NCBI GenBank assembly: GCA_023213395.1
Contig: CM041465.1
Span: forward strand, 234,925,741 to 234,989,740
From: Cycas panzhihuaensis
Taxonomy: Eukaryota; Cycadophyta
Direction of reading: 5' to 3'
Length of the DNA stretch: 64,000 bases
In this document: piece by piece, positions 1 through 10,839 of the stretch
Numbering within the stretch: position 1 is the first letter of the stretch
Layout: every line of letters begins with the position of its first letter
Program-made: the position numbers and the translations under genes
Notes under the pieces: model-generated
Database searches by the model: none
Told to the model about the DNA's origin: nothing
What the model saw: the letters and a program-made list of their open reading frames with translations, nothing else

Positions 1-870
1 TTACTTTTATTAAACTATAAAAATCTCCATTTAATGGTGGAGAAATCAACTAGCAAAAGAATGGTAAAATTACAAGGAATAAATGATACAATTATACCAT
101 AAGGGGGACTCCAACCCTCCAAAATGCTTCTCTAAGGATTCTTCCCAATTCAAGTCTCCAAGAACCACCTCTCCAACCCATAATAGGGCTCAATTTATAG
201 AAATAAACCAAAATTGCATATTTAATAAGTGGCAATGCAAGTATAACCACTAACCACCAAAATGCATGTTGTCCAAGTGGCCTTCATGTAATTCTTAAAA
301 TGTTATAGCTTGTAACTAATCTTAACGGAGTCTAATTTGGCTCAAATTTGGTACACATATAGCAATGCATGTCCCCTCCACTTTCACAAGATTTTAGTAC
401 ATTTTAATGTCATTTCACTGCATTTTTATTCATTTAATTATAATATGTATTTGCTATTTTCCTACTGTCTAAGTGGCCTTCATGCAATTCTTAAAAGTTG
501 TGGCTTGTAACTGACCTTAACAGACTCCAATTTGGCTCAAATTTGGTACACTTATAGGAACGCATATATCCTCTTCTTAATCAAAATTTTAGCTCATTTA
601 GATGTCATTGGCTACATTTTTATTCATTTAATGATAATATGTATTTGCTATTTTTTTCTGCTAGCTGTGAGATTAATTTTATATAAAACAAGGCTTGAAC
701 TCTAATCAAATGATATTTTCTAAACCCCACCTTTTGTACACATATAGTGGGATGTGTCTTCTACCTTCACCCAAAATTTCATATAATTTTGATACCATTT
801 GGACATATCTCTTTTAGTTATGCCAATGCCTAGCATTTTTTGCATCCTATAAACATATGGTAGATCCTCC
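1..870. other. AT-rich non-coding sequence left of E1
   Basis: No gene is visible. The sequence does not match the corresponding part of the E1 3' LTR, whose similarity to the left side begins only at about 871. This block is therefore either foreign DNA or a rearranged piece replacing the upstream part of the 5' LTR. It carries the 196-bp tandem duplication listed separately. Confidence 0.5.
271..655. repeat. Tandem duplication, 196-bp unit, two copies plus a degraded third
   Basis: The phrase starting gtccaagtggccttcatg at 271 recurs as gtctaagtggccttcatg at 467. Both copies continue through matching text (caatttggctcaaatttggtacac, split by changes) to tatttgctatttt at about 460 and 654. 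A weaker third unit can be followed at about 680-800, keeping gtacacatatag and aaaatttca blocks. Unit length comes from the 271-to-467 spacing. Confidence 0.75.
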
Positions 871-1192
871 TGGATCACCCTCTCTACATGAGGAGCCATT
901 CCCTCACTCTCTTTCTCCTCCTTCCTTCGGCCATCCAAGGATTGGAGGACCCTCTATGTGATTACCTAAGAAACTAAGGATATCCCTCATTCCTTCCAAC
1001 CTCCAAACCAAAGTTAAGTTACCTAGAAGGGAGTTGTGTGCCATTTGCAAGTCCCGAACCTATGTTCTGATATGCGGATGCCCTTTGCGGGTGATCTCTT
1101 TCACTTGCCAAATTGATCTTAGATTCTAAAACACTTCATCGATTGATCTAATCTAAACCAAGTGTGGTTACCATCCCATAGGTACAATTCCA
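871..1192 (+). repeat. E1 5' LTR, 3' end only
   Basis: Matches the last 325 bp or so of the E1 3' LTR. It shares the block ggccatccaaggattggagg (about 929-948) found in the same place in the E3, E5 and E6 LTRs, and ends with CA directly before the primer site. Confidence 0.8.
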
Positions 1193-1193
1193 T

Positions 1194-1211
1194 TGGCGAC
1201 CATACTATTGA
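1194..1211 (+). other. E1 primer binding site
   Basis: Reads tggcgaccatactattga, one base after the LTR terminal CA. The same site in E4, E5 and E6 gives a family form close to tggcgaccatactgggga. Recalled from general knowledge, plant tRNA-Arg(ACG) has a 3' end complementary to tggcgactccactgggga, which matches 15 of 18 positions of the family form. A tRNA-Arg type primer, as known for Ogre/Tat elements, is the best guess. Confidence 0.65.
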
Positions 1212-1354
1212 CTTGCCAATAAGGCATCAATCCTTCCTCCCTTCCTATTGGTACTACTTCTTCTTGGTAGCTCTCTTTGGTTTTGTTGGGTAGCCCCCAA
1301 TGTGCATACCACTTTATCTCTCATACTTTCTTCCAACCCATAGGTAGAACTTAT

Positions 1355-3530
1355 ATGTGACAGTTCTCACACCACTTACAAGGTCTACTTCCATTGTTGG
1401 AAGACTCATCATATCACTCCCTTCCTATGTCGAATCCTAATTCGACTATGGAGGGATTTCCCTCGGATTGGGTATATCATGCCTATGTGTTCGAACCACA
1501 TAAGCCTTCTACTTCTTTTTAAGGGTATGCCTAAGAGGGCGAGGATCCTACCTTTTATTTGGGTGACTAACAACACCCACAACTCCACCATCTTTCTAGT
1601 CATGAAGTAGAGGTTTCATCTCCTTTAGAGTTTCACCACCACAATAGTGATTGTCATGAGGATCATCCTATGGGGTTCGCTTCATATGAGGTTCCATATA
1701 CCTCTTTTGATCAAGTGGATACCCCTCCTACCAATGTAGTAGAAGCCCTTAGCCAATGCTTCCAAGCTACCTATCTCCAACCACATCCTAAGTGGTTTGA
1801 GAGCATCTTACAAAGAATTGTGCTTCCTTCCTCTACGTCCCCCTTATCTCAATCATCTCGTTTGACTTCCCTACCTATAATGAGCCTACCTCTCACTTCA
1901 TCTTCTACTCCCCATGGTATATGTCCCTTGGGGACCACTCAAGGTATGTTCTCTTTCTAACTTATGTTGAGCATACCTCCATCTAGTCAAATGACTATTC
2001 CTCCTCTAACTATAGTCTATCCACCACATATTAGGTCTAGGCAACCCACATGTGCCCCAACTTCTAGCCACGTGGGACCCACTGTGACACACTCTCAACT
2101 TTAACCTAGGGATCCTTCCTTTTATGTACCTCTAAGTTACATCTCTTAACCATGGGGGCATGGTAAGGGAAACCCCCTTCCAGATTATGGGGTGGACCCT
2201 TTGCACCCATATGGGGTCGTGCCACCCACGGGTGAACCATATGGGAAAAACCTGGTCCCTCACCCCTCTTTTCCATCTTCCTACATCACACCTCATGCTG
2301 TGCCTTTACAAGGAGGGTAAGCCCCCTCCCAAGGCACTCTCTCTCAATCTCCTTTCCAACAAGGAGTATTTTCTCAAGGAGGAATGGGTCTATCACACCC
2401 ATCTGCTCCTATGCATGCCCTTTAGAATGTGGGATTCATGTCTTCTCACCAAATAGAGGAGGACAACATCCTCTTCTAAACCAAACCTTCTAAGGAGGAT
2501 TCAGGTAACCTTGTCTACCTCCTCCTCCATCTCTCCTCGATCCTATGGTCTAGTCAAGGGCACACCCCTTTATGGACTATAGATCGACACCCATATCCAT
2601 CAAGGTACTAAGAACCAACTTACTACCTCACCCTCTCGAGGTTCCCAAATTTGATGGGACCTTGTCACAGGACCCAATAAAGCATGTCTATAGCTTTTCT
2701 ATGATATGTATCGATTATTGGGTCTATGATCATATCCTTATGAAACTCTTCCTATGATCCCTCTAAGGTGATACCCTTAAGTAGTTCTATCGCTTGCTAG
2801 TACATTCTATTTTTTCATTATAATAGATCATGGATAAATTTGTCAACTATTTTGATATAACCTATTCATTTGAGAGTGGAATGAAAGCCCTCTTATCTCT
2901 CAAACAAGGTTACAATGAGATGAATCATAACGTTATGAGATACTTTCATGATCTTCTTTACTCTACCAAGGTAACTTTGCCTGAGGAGTTGAAGAAGGAC
3001 CTTTTTTGTCAATGCTCTTCGCCCAGAAGTCTACGTTGAAGTCCTTAAAATAAGGGCAACTATGTGTGACTCTGCCATAGTGAAGTGCTTGACACTTGAG
3101 GTAATTAAGACCCAAGCCAAACTTAAGAAGCCTCTTAAGCCCTCACAACGTCATGAGGTACATCCACCACCCTAAAAGACTAAAGTCCAAGAGCCTGCCA
3201 AGTCTTCTTTCTATCCAACCAAGAAGACCTTGGATCCTCTCACTTCTACCATACGTTCATTCAAATATACCATGAAGGAGCTCAAACTCTAGGCTCCTTC
3301 ATCCCTTACCTCATATATACTAGTTCACTAGGCTTCTTAAGATGCTCCCGCCGAGGGTGGTAACACTCAATCTTCTCAAGTGAGGAAGCTTGATTCCCCC
3401 TTAGAGAAGAAGTAGTGTTCCATCCACGAGGAATATTTCCATGAAGATTTATAATGCTGGGCCCAACACCCTAGAACTGCCCCGCAATGTGATTCTTCCC
3501 CTAAATGGGCATTTAGGCCTAACTTAGACT
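1355..3530 (+). pseudogene. E1 gag, broken
   Basis: Structural protein that would package element RNA. Collinear with E6 gag: a proline/tyrosine/glycine-rich N-terminal half (DYGVDPLHPYG at about 2180), then the conserved retrotransposon gag core. The core begins MDYRSTPISI at 2572 and includes FDGT, IDYW and LKQGYNEMN (about 2650-2930). A CHHC-type knuckle remains at about 3418-3460 (C..H....H....C spacing, with one stop inside). Damage: ATG followed at once by TGA at 1355-1360 where E6 reads ATGCGA; many in-frame stops; and a frameshift in a T run at about 3002, after which VNALRPEVYVEVLK continues in another frame. Not functional. Confidence 0.85.
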
Positions 3531-3739
3531 AGCCCATCCATAGAGATCCCTTCCCCAAACTTGGGGAGTGTGATCGCAATAACCAACAAAAGAGTAACTG
3601 AAATAGAGGAAGATTCCCAAACCCTTACCCTTCGCAAGCCAAAGGGAAGGGTTCAAGGAACTCATCCTCTTCCTCTGGTTCTCCCAACCATTGTACTTCC
3701 TCACATTCTCGATCCTAAAATAAAGGAAAGGTCATCCAA

Positions 3740-5300
3740 ATGCTTGTGACCACACCATTATATGACCTAACTTAGTCTCAAGTAGCTAAAGAGATAAACG
3801 ATGACTCTTTATCTGCACCTCATCTTAACCCTCTTCTAAAAATCCCTCTTCTGGAAGTCCCTGCACTCCCTAAGACCATTCCTGTACATCCTAATCACTA
3901 TGAATTTTGAAGAGCTCTTCCCCAACCTACTACAAAGGTAAAGCCCTTCTCCATTATCGATGAGCTCCACACTGTGGCAACATGAATGTCTATAATGGAT
4001 GTCTTGAGGAGTTGCCTTGAACAACGTGCACTTCTCCTAAAAGCCTTGAGATTGGGTGATGCATTCGTTCATGCATTAGATGTGGCCCCAAGTCATGAAC
4101 CTATCATCTCTTTTGACCTCAAGGGTCTTCCCCTAATTGGTGAAAGGGAACACCGGTGGCATTTCCCCTTTACCATAACTATTGACACCCCTGACTACAC
4201 TTTATGGAGGACCGTTGTTGACAATGGTTCTTTCGTCAATGCCATTCCCTTATGTATCATGCAAGAGCTTGGCATATCAGCCCTAGATCTAGTTCTATGG
4301 TAATGTCAAGGTAATGATGGTAGTAAAAAGACACCCTTGAGATCAGTGTCTATCCCTCTTACTCTTGAGGACAAGACTGACCTCACCAACATTGTAGTTC
4401 TTGACATCGATGTCGACTACAATATTTTGTTAGGACACCCATGACTTAACCAAATGAGAGTTGTGTGCTCATCTCGATGGGGACAACTTAAATTCATCCA
4501 TAAGGGATGAATGAGGGTTCTCTCCCAATAGCCTCCTCCCACTAAACAACCTCGTCAACCTCATTAAATGGTTCATGGTCAAGTAAAGGGTGACAAGGGC
4601 CTTTCTGCCCATGCTTCCACTTATTCCATTGACATCCTTGATCTATCCCCTTTGGAATAAGGTCCCTCATCTTCTTCTTCTAACCTCATATGCTTCGCTC
4701 ATATTGGTATGGGGAGCTATGGGTATCTCTCCATGCTTAGTGATAATGAGTCTAATAGCGAGGATGAGGACTTTTCTCATCCCATATCTCTCCTAAGCAC
4801 AGGTAAGGGGCACTTCCTTGATTTTAAGTCCTGACTTGAAACCCACATTATTAAAGAAACTAGCTCTTCCCTTGGATCACATGTTATCGTTCCTGTTGAT
4901 CAGGCAATTGTTACGTCTCCCTCTTCATTGCCCCCCATAGGTGACAAAGTCAAGGAGCCTCATATTTTTCCTCATAGGAGAACTCTTTTTGACTCTTCTA
5001 AAGAGTCCCTTGGGTATGTCGAGTGGTGGGTTGACCGCTATGGTCCCACAACTTCTTCTACCCCTCTCTCCTCATCTTCTTGAGGTGTGGTCATCCATGG
5101 GGTGGATTACTTCAAGGATGATGAGGTTTTGCTCTAGCATCTAGTAGACTCCATGCCCAATCTCCCTCCTGGTCACCATAGGCTTAGTTACCAGAAGGTC
5201 TTAGCTATTGGGTCATACCTCACAAACCCAAATCCATCTCTTATTCTACCCCCTCCTATTGAATGAGCCCCCCTTCACTTAGAGGAAGGGAATGCTATGT
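3740..5300 (+). pseudogene. E1 aspartic protease and protease-RT linker, broken
   Basis: The protease would cleave the Gag-Pol polyprotein. Visible from about 3980: MSIMDVLRSC, then FPFTITIDTPDYTLWRT, the active-site segment VDNGSFVN (about 4210-4240), the flap-side YDG-like segment and DVDYNILLGHP (about 4410-4440). D-N-G-S instead of D-S/T-G is typical of Tat/Ogre proteases. The linker after 4500 is acidic and serine/proline-rich. It carries the family block that in other copies reads GVDYFEDDEALLEHL, here at about 5100-5150, followed by GHHRL. Several stops (for example after LDLVLW at 4301) break it. Confidence 0.8.
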
Positions 5301-5399
5301 GCATGGGGGAAACCAAGGACATAGTCCTTGCCCCACATAAGGTCATTAAGGTAGGAGCAGAATACTCTCTTAATAAAATGACAGAGTACACCCTTTTAT

Positions 5400-6330
5400 T
5401 CTAGGAATTTTGAGATGTCTTCACATAGGATTATTCTGATATAAAGGGAATAAACCCTTTGATCATTACCCACAATCTTACCACCATTCCAAGTGCTTAC
5501 CCTGTGCATCAAAACCAATGCCCTCTTCATCCCAAGCTTTCAGCTACCATCAAGATGGAAGTTGAAAAACCCCTAAATATGGGGCTAATCACTTTTATCG
5601 ACTACCCTAAGTGGGTGTCCAACATTATCCCCATTGCTAAAAAGAATGAGACAATTAGGATATGTGTTGATTTCTAAGACATCAATAATGCATATCTTAA
5701 GGATAACTTCCCACTTCCCTTCATCAATCAAATCATTGATTGAACTGCTAGTTTTAAAGTTGTCCTTAATGGATGGCTTCTTAGGCTATAACCAAATCTA
5801 AATTTCTCCCAAAGACTGCCATAAGATGGCCTTCACTACCCCATGGGGCACCTTCATCTATAAGGCAATGCCCTTCGAGCTAAAGAATGTAAGTACCACC
5901 TACGAAAGGGTAATGTAATTCACCTTCCATGACCTTATCAACAAATCCTTAGAGGTTTTCATGGATGATATAATGGGTCTCTTATCCATTAGGGCCCACC
6001 ATCCTTCCTATTTGTGAGCCATCTTCACATGATGTCACAAATACTATGTAAGCCTCAACCCTCTCAAATATGTGTTTTTTATAATAACTAGCAAACTCCT
6101 TGGTTTCCTTGTCTCAAAGCAAGGAATCCAAATCGACCTCAACAAAGTCAAGGCCATCCTTGACATGCCACCTCCTAAAACCTAATGACAGATCAAGTCG
6201 TTCTTAGGTAGCCTTGGATTTCTCAAGCATTTCCTGGTAAATTTTGCAATAAATTCCAAACACCTTACCAACCTGTTAAAGAAAGGGGCCCCATTCATTT
6301 GGTCTTTAAAGGCCTAGCAAGCCTTCAAAG
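5400..6330 (+). pseudogene. E1 reverse transcriptase, broken
   Basis: RT domain of a gypsy-type polymerase. N-terminal fingers are readable at 5459-5677 (YPVHQNQCPLHPKLSATIKMEVEK in the element frame, ending IRICVDF). The YxDD-box region reads EVFMDDIMGL at about 5951-5980, so the two catalytic aspartates survive. The reading frame shifts between these parts (around 5755-5780 and again later), and TAG/TAA stops replace expected Gln or Trp codons. The same order is seen in E4 and E2. No functional enzyme can come from this copy. Confidence 0.85.
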
Positions 6331-6377
6331 AACTTAAGGAAGCCCTCACTTCTACTCCAATGATAGCACCCCCTCTC

Positions 6378-8102
6378 TTTGACATACCATTCATTCTCTA
6401 CACTTTGGCTACCAATGAGTCTTTCGGTGCTATGTTAGCCTAGGAGGATGATTTAGGAATTGAAAGGGCCATCTACTTCATCAGTCGCACTCTCATGGTT
6501 GTTGAACTTAACTACTCCCTTACTGAGAAGGAGTGCCTCTCCTTAGTACATGCTACTAAGAAGTTTAGGTACTACTTGCTCGAGAACACTACTCGGCTGG
6601 TCGTCCAATTTGATCCCCTAAGATATTTACTTACTTGATTTGACCTAACAGGTAGGACTAGCAAGTGGGCCATCCTCCTTTAAGAATTTGACCTCCAAAT
6701 CGTTAATAGGAAATCAAAGAAAGGGATGGTAGTAGCCAAGCAACTCATCGACACTCCTATCCCAAACCCTTTTGATGTTCTTGTTGATGACTCTTTACCT
6801 GACGAGCCCATTTTAACCATCTAGGATTCTCCTCCTCATCCACTTGCTGATAGTAAGTAGTATAGAGACATTATTCAATACCTCACCCAGCAGCAGTACC
6901 GTCCCAAAGCAATTGACAAAGTTAGGTTACGTATTTGGGCTACTGCCAGGTAATACTTCCTCATGGATGAAGTATTGTACAAGAGATCCTTTGATGGGAT
7001 CCTTCTTCATTACATCAACCCTAATGAAGCAAACCAAATGCTTCGTAAATGCCACAATGACATCTATAGGGGTCATTTTGGGGGCTAATCCATGGCCCAA
7101 AGGATCCTTTACATGGGTTATTACTGGCTGTCCCTCTTTAAGGATGCCCACACCTATACCCTGAGATGTCGGTGGTGCCAAGAGCACACTAACATCACCC
7201 ACTTTCTTTCTAAGGCCCTTCATCCCGTCATATCTCCATGGCCTTTCTCCCAATGGGGGTTAGACCTTATCAAAGCCATATCCCCACCTTCTTCATCGTA
7301 GCACAAGTTCATCTTGACTACTATGAAGTACTTCACCAAATGGGCTAAAGTGATCCCTTTGTCTTCTACTCCTAGTAAGATGATAGCCACCTTCTTCTAC
7401 TAGTACATCATTTGCCATTTTGGAGTCCCTAACGTCCTGGTTACAGATAATAGAACACATTTCTATAATAAGGAGATGGACAAGCTCTACAAGGAATTCA
7501 AAATTTCTCACAAAACCTCCTCTCCCTATTACCCTCAGGCCAATGGACAAGTTGAATCATTCAACAAAACCCTCATAAACATCTTAAAGAAAATCGTAGC
7601 CCAATCTCAAAAAGATTGGCATCTTCATCTCCCTTCTGATCTATGGGCATATCGCATGTCTATCTATATGACCGCGGGGATGATCCCTTTCACCCTGGTG
7701 TATGGAACATAGGCGGTTCTCCCATTGGAAGTGGAGATTCCCTCTTTACGAGTCTCCCTTCAGGGTTTTATTGATGAGGATTCTCTCTGTTAGGCTCGCC
7801 TCCTAGACTTTGAGGCCTTAGACTAGAGGCACTAAATCACTTACTAAGTGAATCTTGCTTGTAAGGCAAGGGTGTGAAGGACGTATGATAAGTGCCTTCG
7901 TCCCTACCCTTTGCATCCTGGGGAACACATCCTAAAATTGGAGTATCTCCATGATCTCCTATCTAAGTTTGGACCTAAATGGGTTGGCCCCTTGGTTGTT
8001 CTTGAGAGCCTCCATAATGATACCTACAAGATTGCAACCTTAGAAGGTCTTGAATTCGAGAAAGCCATTAATGGAAAGTTCCTAAAGAAGTTTTATATAT
8101 GA
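6378..8102 (+). pseudogene. E1 gypsy RNase H and integrase, one frame with stops
   Basis: One frame stays aligned from the RNase H (FILYTLATNESFGAML at about 6390, IYFISRTL, KECLSLVHATKKFRYYLLEN to 6590) through the integrase to its natural end at 8102, interrupted only by roughly 14 stop codons. Integrase landmarks: a zinc-binding region with H..H before the RCRWC pair (about 7055-7185), catalytic residues D in WGLDLI (about 7255), D in VTDNRTHF (about 7445) and E in GQVESFN (about 7550), then the LVYGT and EVEIPSLRVS segment. The C-terminal domain is LKLEYLHDLLSKFGPKWVGP (about 7930-7990). At least eight stops replace a Gln seen in another copy. Confidence 0.9.
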
Positions 8103-8869
8103 CCACTTTTTTCTCTCTTTCTGCTCTGAAATAAGTCTAAACTACCACCCTAAGCATGTTCCCATTCCCCCTAATCATAGGTGGAATGGCAGTTTAGGAC
8201 GGCCTTCTCTCTCCTTTTGGGTTCCTCCCATGGGACCTCTTTTTTCCCCTTTGCCGGGGGCCTTGTCTTCCTAATTGGGTGTGTTGTCCTTATCACTCTT
8301 GAGCCTAAAAACACTCCCTAACTAGGATGACATGCTTGAGTATCATTACTTTCTTTTTTACTAGTGCTTCCTTTGTATATTCTGCTATGCTCCTACATGG
8401 ATGTGTATGGCTCCCTATCTACTAGCCCCATATATGCCTATCATTGATGCTTATGGTGATCATGTGTTCCCTCTAGGGGTGTGGCCCTACATGAAAGGAA
8501 GTGTGTGTAACTCAAACAATCCCATAACATAAACTATAAAATAATCAACTCAAATCATCATGATCTATAGCTCCTTATGTACCTGTGTACCCTCATACAT
8601 ACATATATATAAACATCTATACAAAAATAAACACAACACAATACATCATCACGTGTCATCACACACTATCATATATCAAATGGGGTACCAATGGCCCCAT
8701 CTATATATATATATAATCCATAATGTGTCATATCGTATAAATGGTATGATACATCATCTGCGGGAAGATGGAATCCTTACAGGGAGGAGTACAATCATGT
8801 ATTAATATATGGTAACTCCCTAGAGGTCTGGTGCTTTCCCAAATCAAAACCTAATACATCATGCTCTCT
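8103..8869. other. E1 spacer between integrase and the convergent antisense gene
   Basis: No coding signal. The two genes point toward each other here, so this would be the overlapping 3' untranslated zone of both. It carries short TA runs (about 8700-8720). Similar spacers occur in E4 (35131-35900), E3 (51481-52211) and E6 (62401-63150), each with short (TA)n tracts. Confidence 0.5.
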
Positions 8870-9097
8870 AACGCTCCTCTTCTCTTAGTGCATCATTTCC
8901 TCGTCGATGCGATCCCTCTCTAGGGAACCACATCCCTCTTAGGCTCCTCTTGAGCCTTTAGGAGCTCCCTACCTCATTCCCCTCATCTTGAGGCCTCCTC
9001 GGGGTCATTGCCATCGTGTGAGTATGAGTCTAAGTATGTGATGACCTCGATGTCACCTGATCCGCCAGCTGATCGTATCATACCTAGATGCGATCCC

Positions 9098-9181
9098 TCT
9101 CACCCTCTACTCCTTAGAGCCTCTCCTCCATCCCTTAAAGCCTCTCCTCCATCCCTTAGAGTTTCTCCTCTAGCACTGCCA
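9098..9181 (-). repeat. 21-bp in-frame repeat in exon 2 of the E1 antisense gene
   Basis: Units of 21 bp at 9119-9139 and 9140-9160 differ by one base; flanking units at about 9098-9118 and 9161-9181 are more diverged. On the minus strand each unit encodes seven residues (GMEERL plus a stop-mutated position), that is one coiled-coil heptad. Confidence 0.7.
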
Positions 9182-9493
9182 CTTAGATATGACTCTCTGC
9201 ATTCCCACCTGCTCCTCCCTGAGCCTCTAGTGCTTAGACTTGACCTCATAAGGTATCTCTCTCTGCTCTGGTCTTATCTAACTCTCCCTATAGATGTCCC
9301 ACTCTCACTTGATGCTCTTGGGACTATGCTACCCATACATTTCTAGCCCTAACCAATGGGGTAAATGCCATTATATGAGCCCCTACTAATCATGGTTCCT
9401 CTCCCTCCTAGATGGGAGGTTTCCCCTCTTCATAGGCTTGAAGGAACATCTTTCGAGCTACTGCCTTAACCAACCTCCCTATCTTCGTTGCTC

Positions 9494-9617
9494 CTGCAAG
9501 GTCAAACACACCATATGTCAGTATATATATCTGCATGCGTATACTAAATAAACCAAATCAAAATAAGCATCTAGATACCTGGTGATTGAAATACAATAGG
9601 AAAAGGTAGTATCTCAC
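9494..9617 (-). other. Predicted spliceosomal intron in the E1 antisense gene
   Basis: On the minus strand exon 1 ends ..ggag and the intron opens gtgagat. It closes ttgaccttgcag before gagcaacg, giving 124 bp. Phase 1. Joining keeps the frame and yields a protein collinear with E3 and E6, whose introns lie at the same codon (108 and 111 bp). Confidence 0.75.
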
Positions 9618-10839
9618 CTCCTAGGACTATCGACTCCTTGACTTGAATGACCACCTCCTCCTCAAGACCGCCCCTAACTATTGGTACCTCATCCTCCTCT
9701 AGTACCACCTCACGAAAAACCTGGCCTATCAAAGCATTACCTCCACCCTCCTCAGCTATCACTGCTGCCACTACTCAAGCTCTCCTGATTATCCTCAGCC
9801 TTCTGACTGGTGTGCAGAGTAGCCTACCTCTTCCTGCAGCTCTTAAAGGACTTGCCTCTCCACCTGCGGCTCTTGAAGGCCCTACCTCACCTCTTACGGT
9901 CCTTGATAAACCTGCCTTTTCACCTACTACTCTTGGTGGGCCTATCCCATCAACCCCATCATCACCACCATCATTGTCATCTCCTCCAGGACCATCTCCA
10001 ACTCCTCCTGCTCTGGCTACCTTGTCATCACTGTCCCACCTCACCCCTCTATATGGTTCTGCCATGGTGAGGAGGTCTAGTGATGTAGTCTCCACTAAGC
10101 ATTGGATGTGCACCTGATCCTCGATCCCCCTGAACTGAGTCTACCACCTGTGGACCTTGGGAGCCCACGATGAGATAGGGTGTGGCCATCCTACTAGTGC
10201 CACCACTACAAAGTGATAAGAAAACCAGCGCTGTAGCAATGTCCTGTATGAAAAGCCTCCTCTCTCAGTCACTCTAATGGCATCTAGCTGGATGATCAAG
10301 TTTGCCGCTATCAGGGTGGCCTAGTCCATCCTCTCCTTGGCCTCACATCTCTTCACCACCTCCATCTAACTAGTGGGGATGTCTCTATAGTTCTATTGCT
10401 GGGAAAACTGGAATAAAATGCCCAGTGTAATTAGCTTCCTTAGTCAAGGAATCTATGCCGTGACCATGCTCTGAATATGTATCCCTCTCCTCTCCCACCT
10501 ATCTTTACCTATGAAAAATGTAGTCCCCTCCCTCTGTGCGGTGTCATTACTAGGTAATGCCTATAGTGACACTGGTGCCCCTATTGCTGGTACTCCTAAG
10601 ATCCTCTGTATATCTCCTGATGTGATGGTAATGTCCCCTACCTGGGGGAGGTGAAATGCATGTCACCTGTAATCCCAGTATGAAATAATATCAACCAGGA
10701 GACGCCAGTCTGAAGTGTGTTACAGCATCCTAATGATCTTTAGTAGGCTGTATCTCCCCAGTATCCTCATGTCCCCCTGAGTCAACATCTTGGTGAAGCT
10801 CATCATTGCAATGATGATGTTCTTGTGGTTATCCATCAT

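Larger units (their letters stand above)
8870..10839 (-). pseudogene. E1 antisense PMD-like gene with an intron, broken
   Basis: A gene opposite to gag-pol. From ATGATGGAT at 10839 one frame runs to 9618 (407 codons) with no frameshift, only about eleven stops, mostly at sites where E3 has Trp or Gln. At about 10690-10600 it has a W-D..-.-.-FHLPQVGDITIT..DI..ILGVP pattern. That is the hallmark of the plant mobile domain (PF10536 type: W-x(5)-FHLP-x-GEMTIT-x2-DV-x2-LLGLP). Exon 1 ends at 9618 in phase 1; a GT...AG intron follows (listed separately). Exon 2 (from 9493) reads ATKIGRLVKAVARK, then MAFTPLVRAR, then a Glu/Arg/Leu-rich coiled-coil-like tail with heptad repeats to about 9000. The exact 3' end is uncertain. 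The PMD call is by motif only. Confidence 0.7.

Noticed and set aside
2160-2456. 98-codon frame in E1
   Set aside because: Out of phase with gag; the adjacent frame carries the conserved YGVDPLHPYG text.
6844-7253. Open frames of 106-108 codons on both strands
   Set aside because: Shadows of the integrase zinc-region frame.
9647-10117. Plus-strand open frames of 86-156 codons
   Set aside because: They are the mirror of the antisense gene hinge (Gly/Pro/Asp-rich on the minus strand), whose frame is conserved among copies; the plus frames are not.
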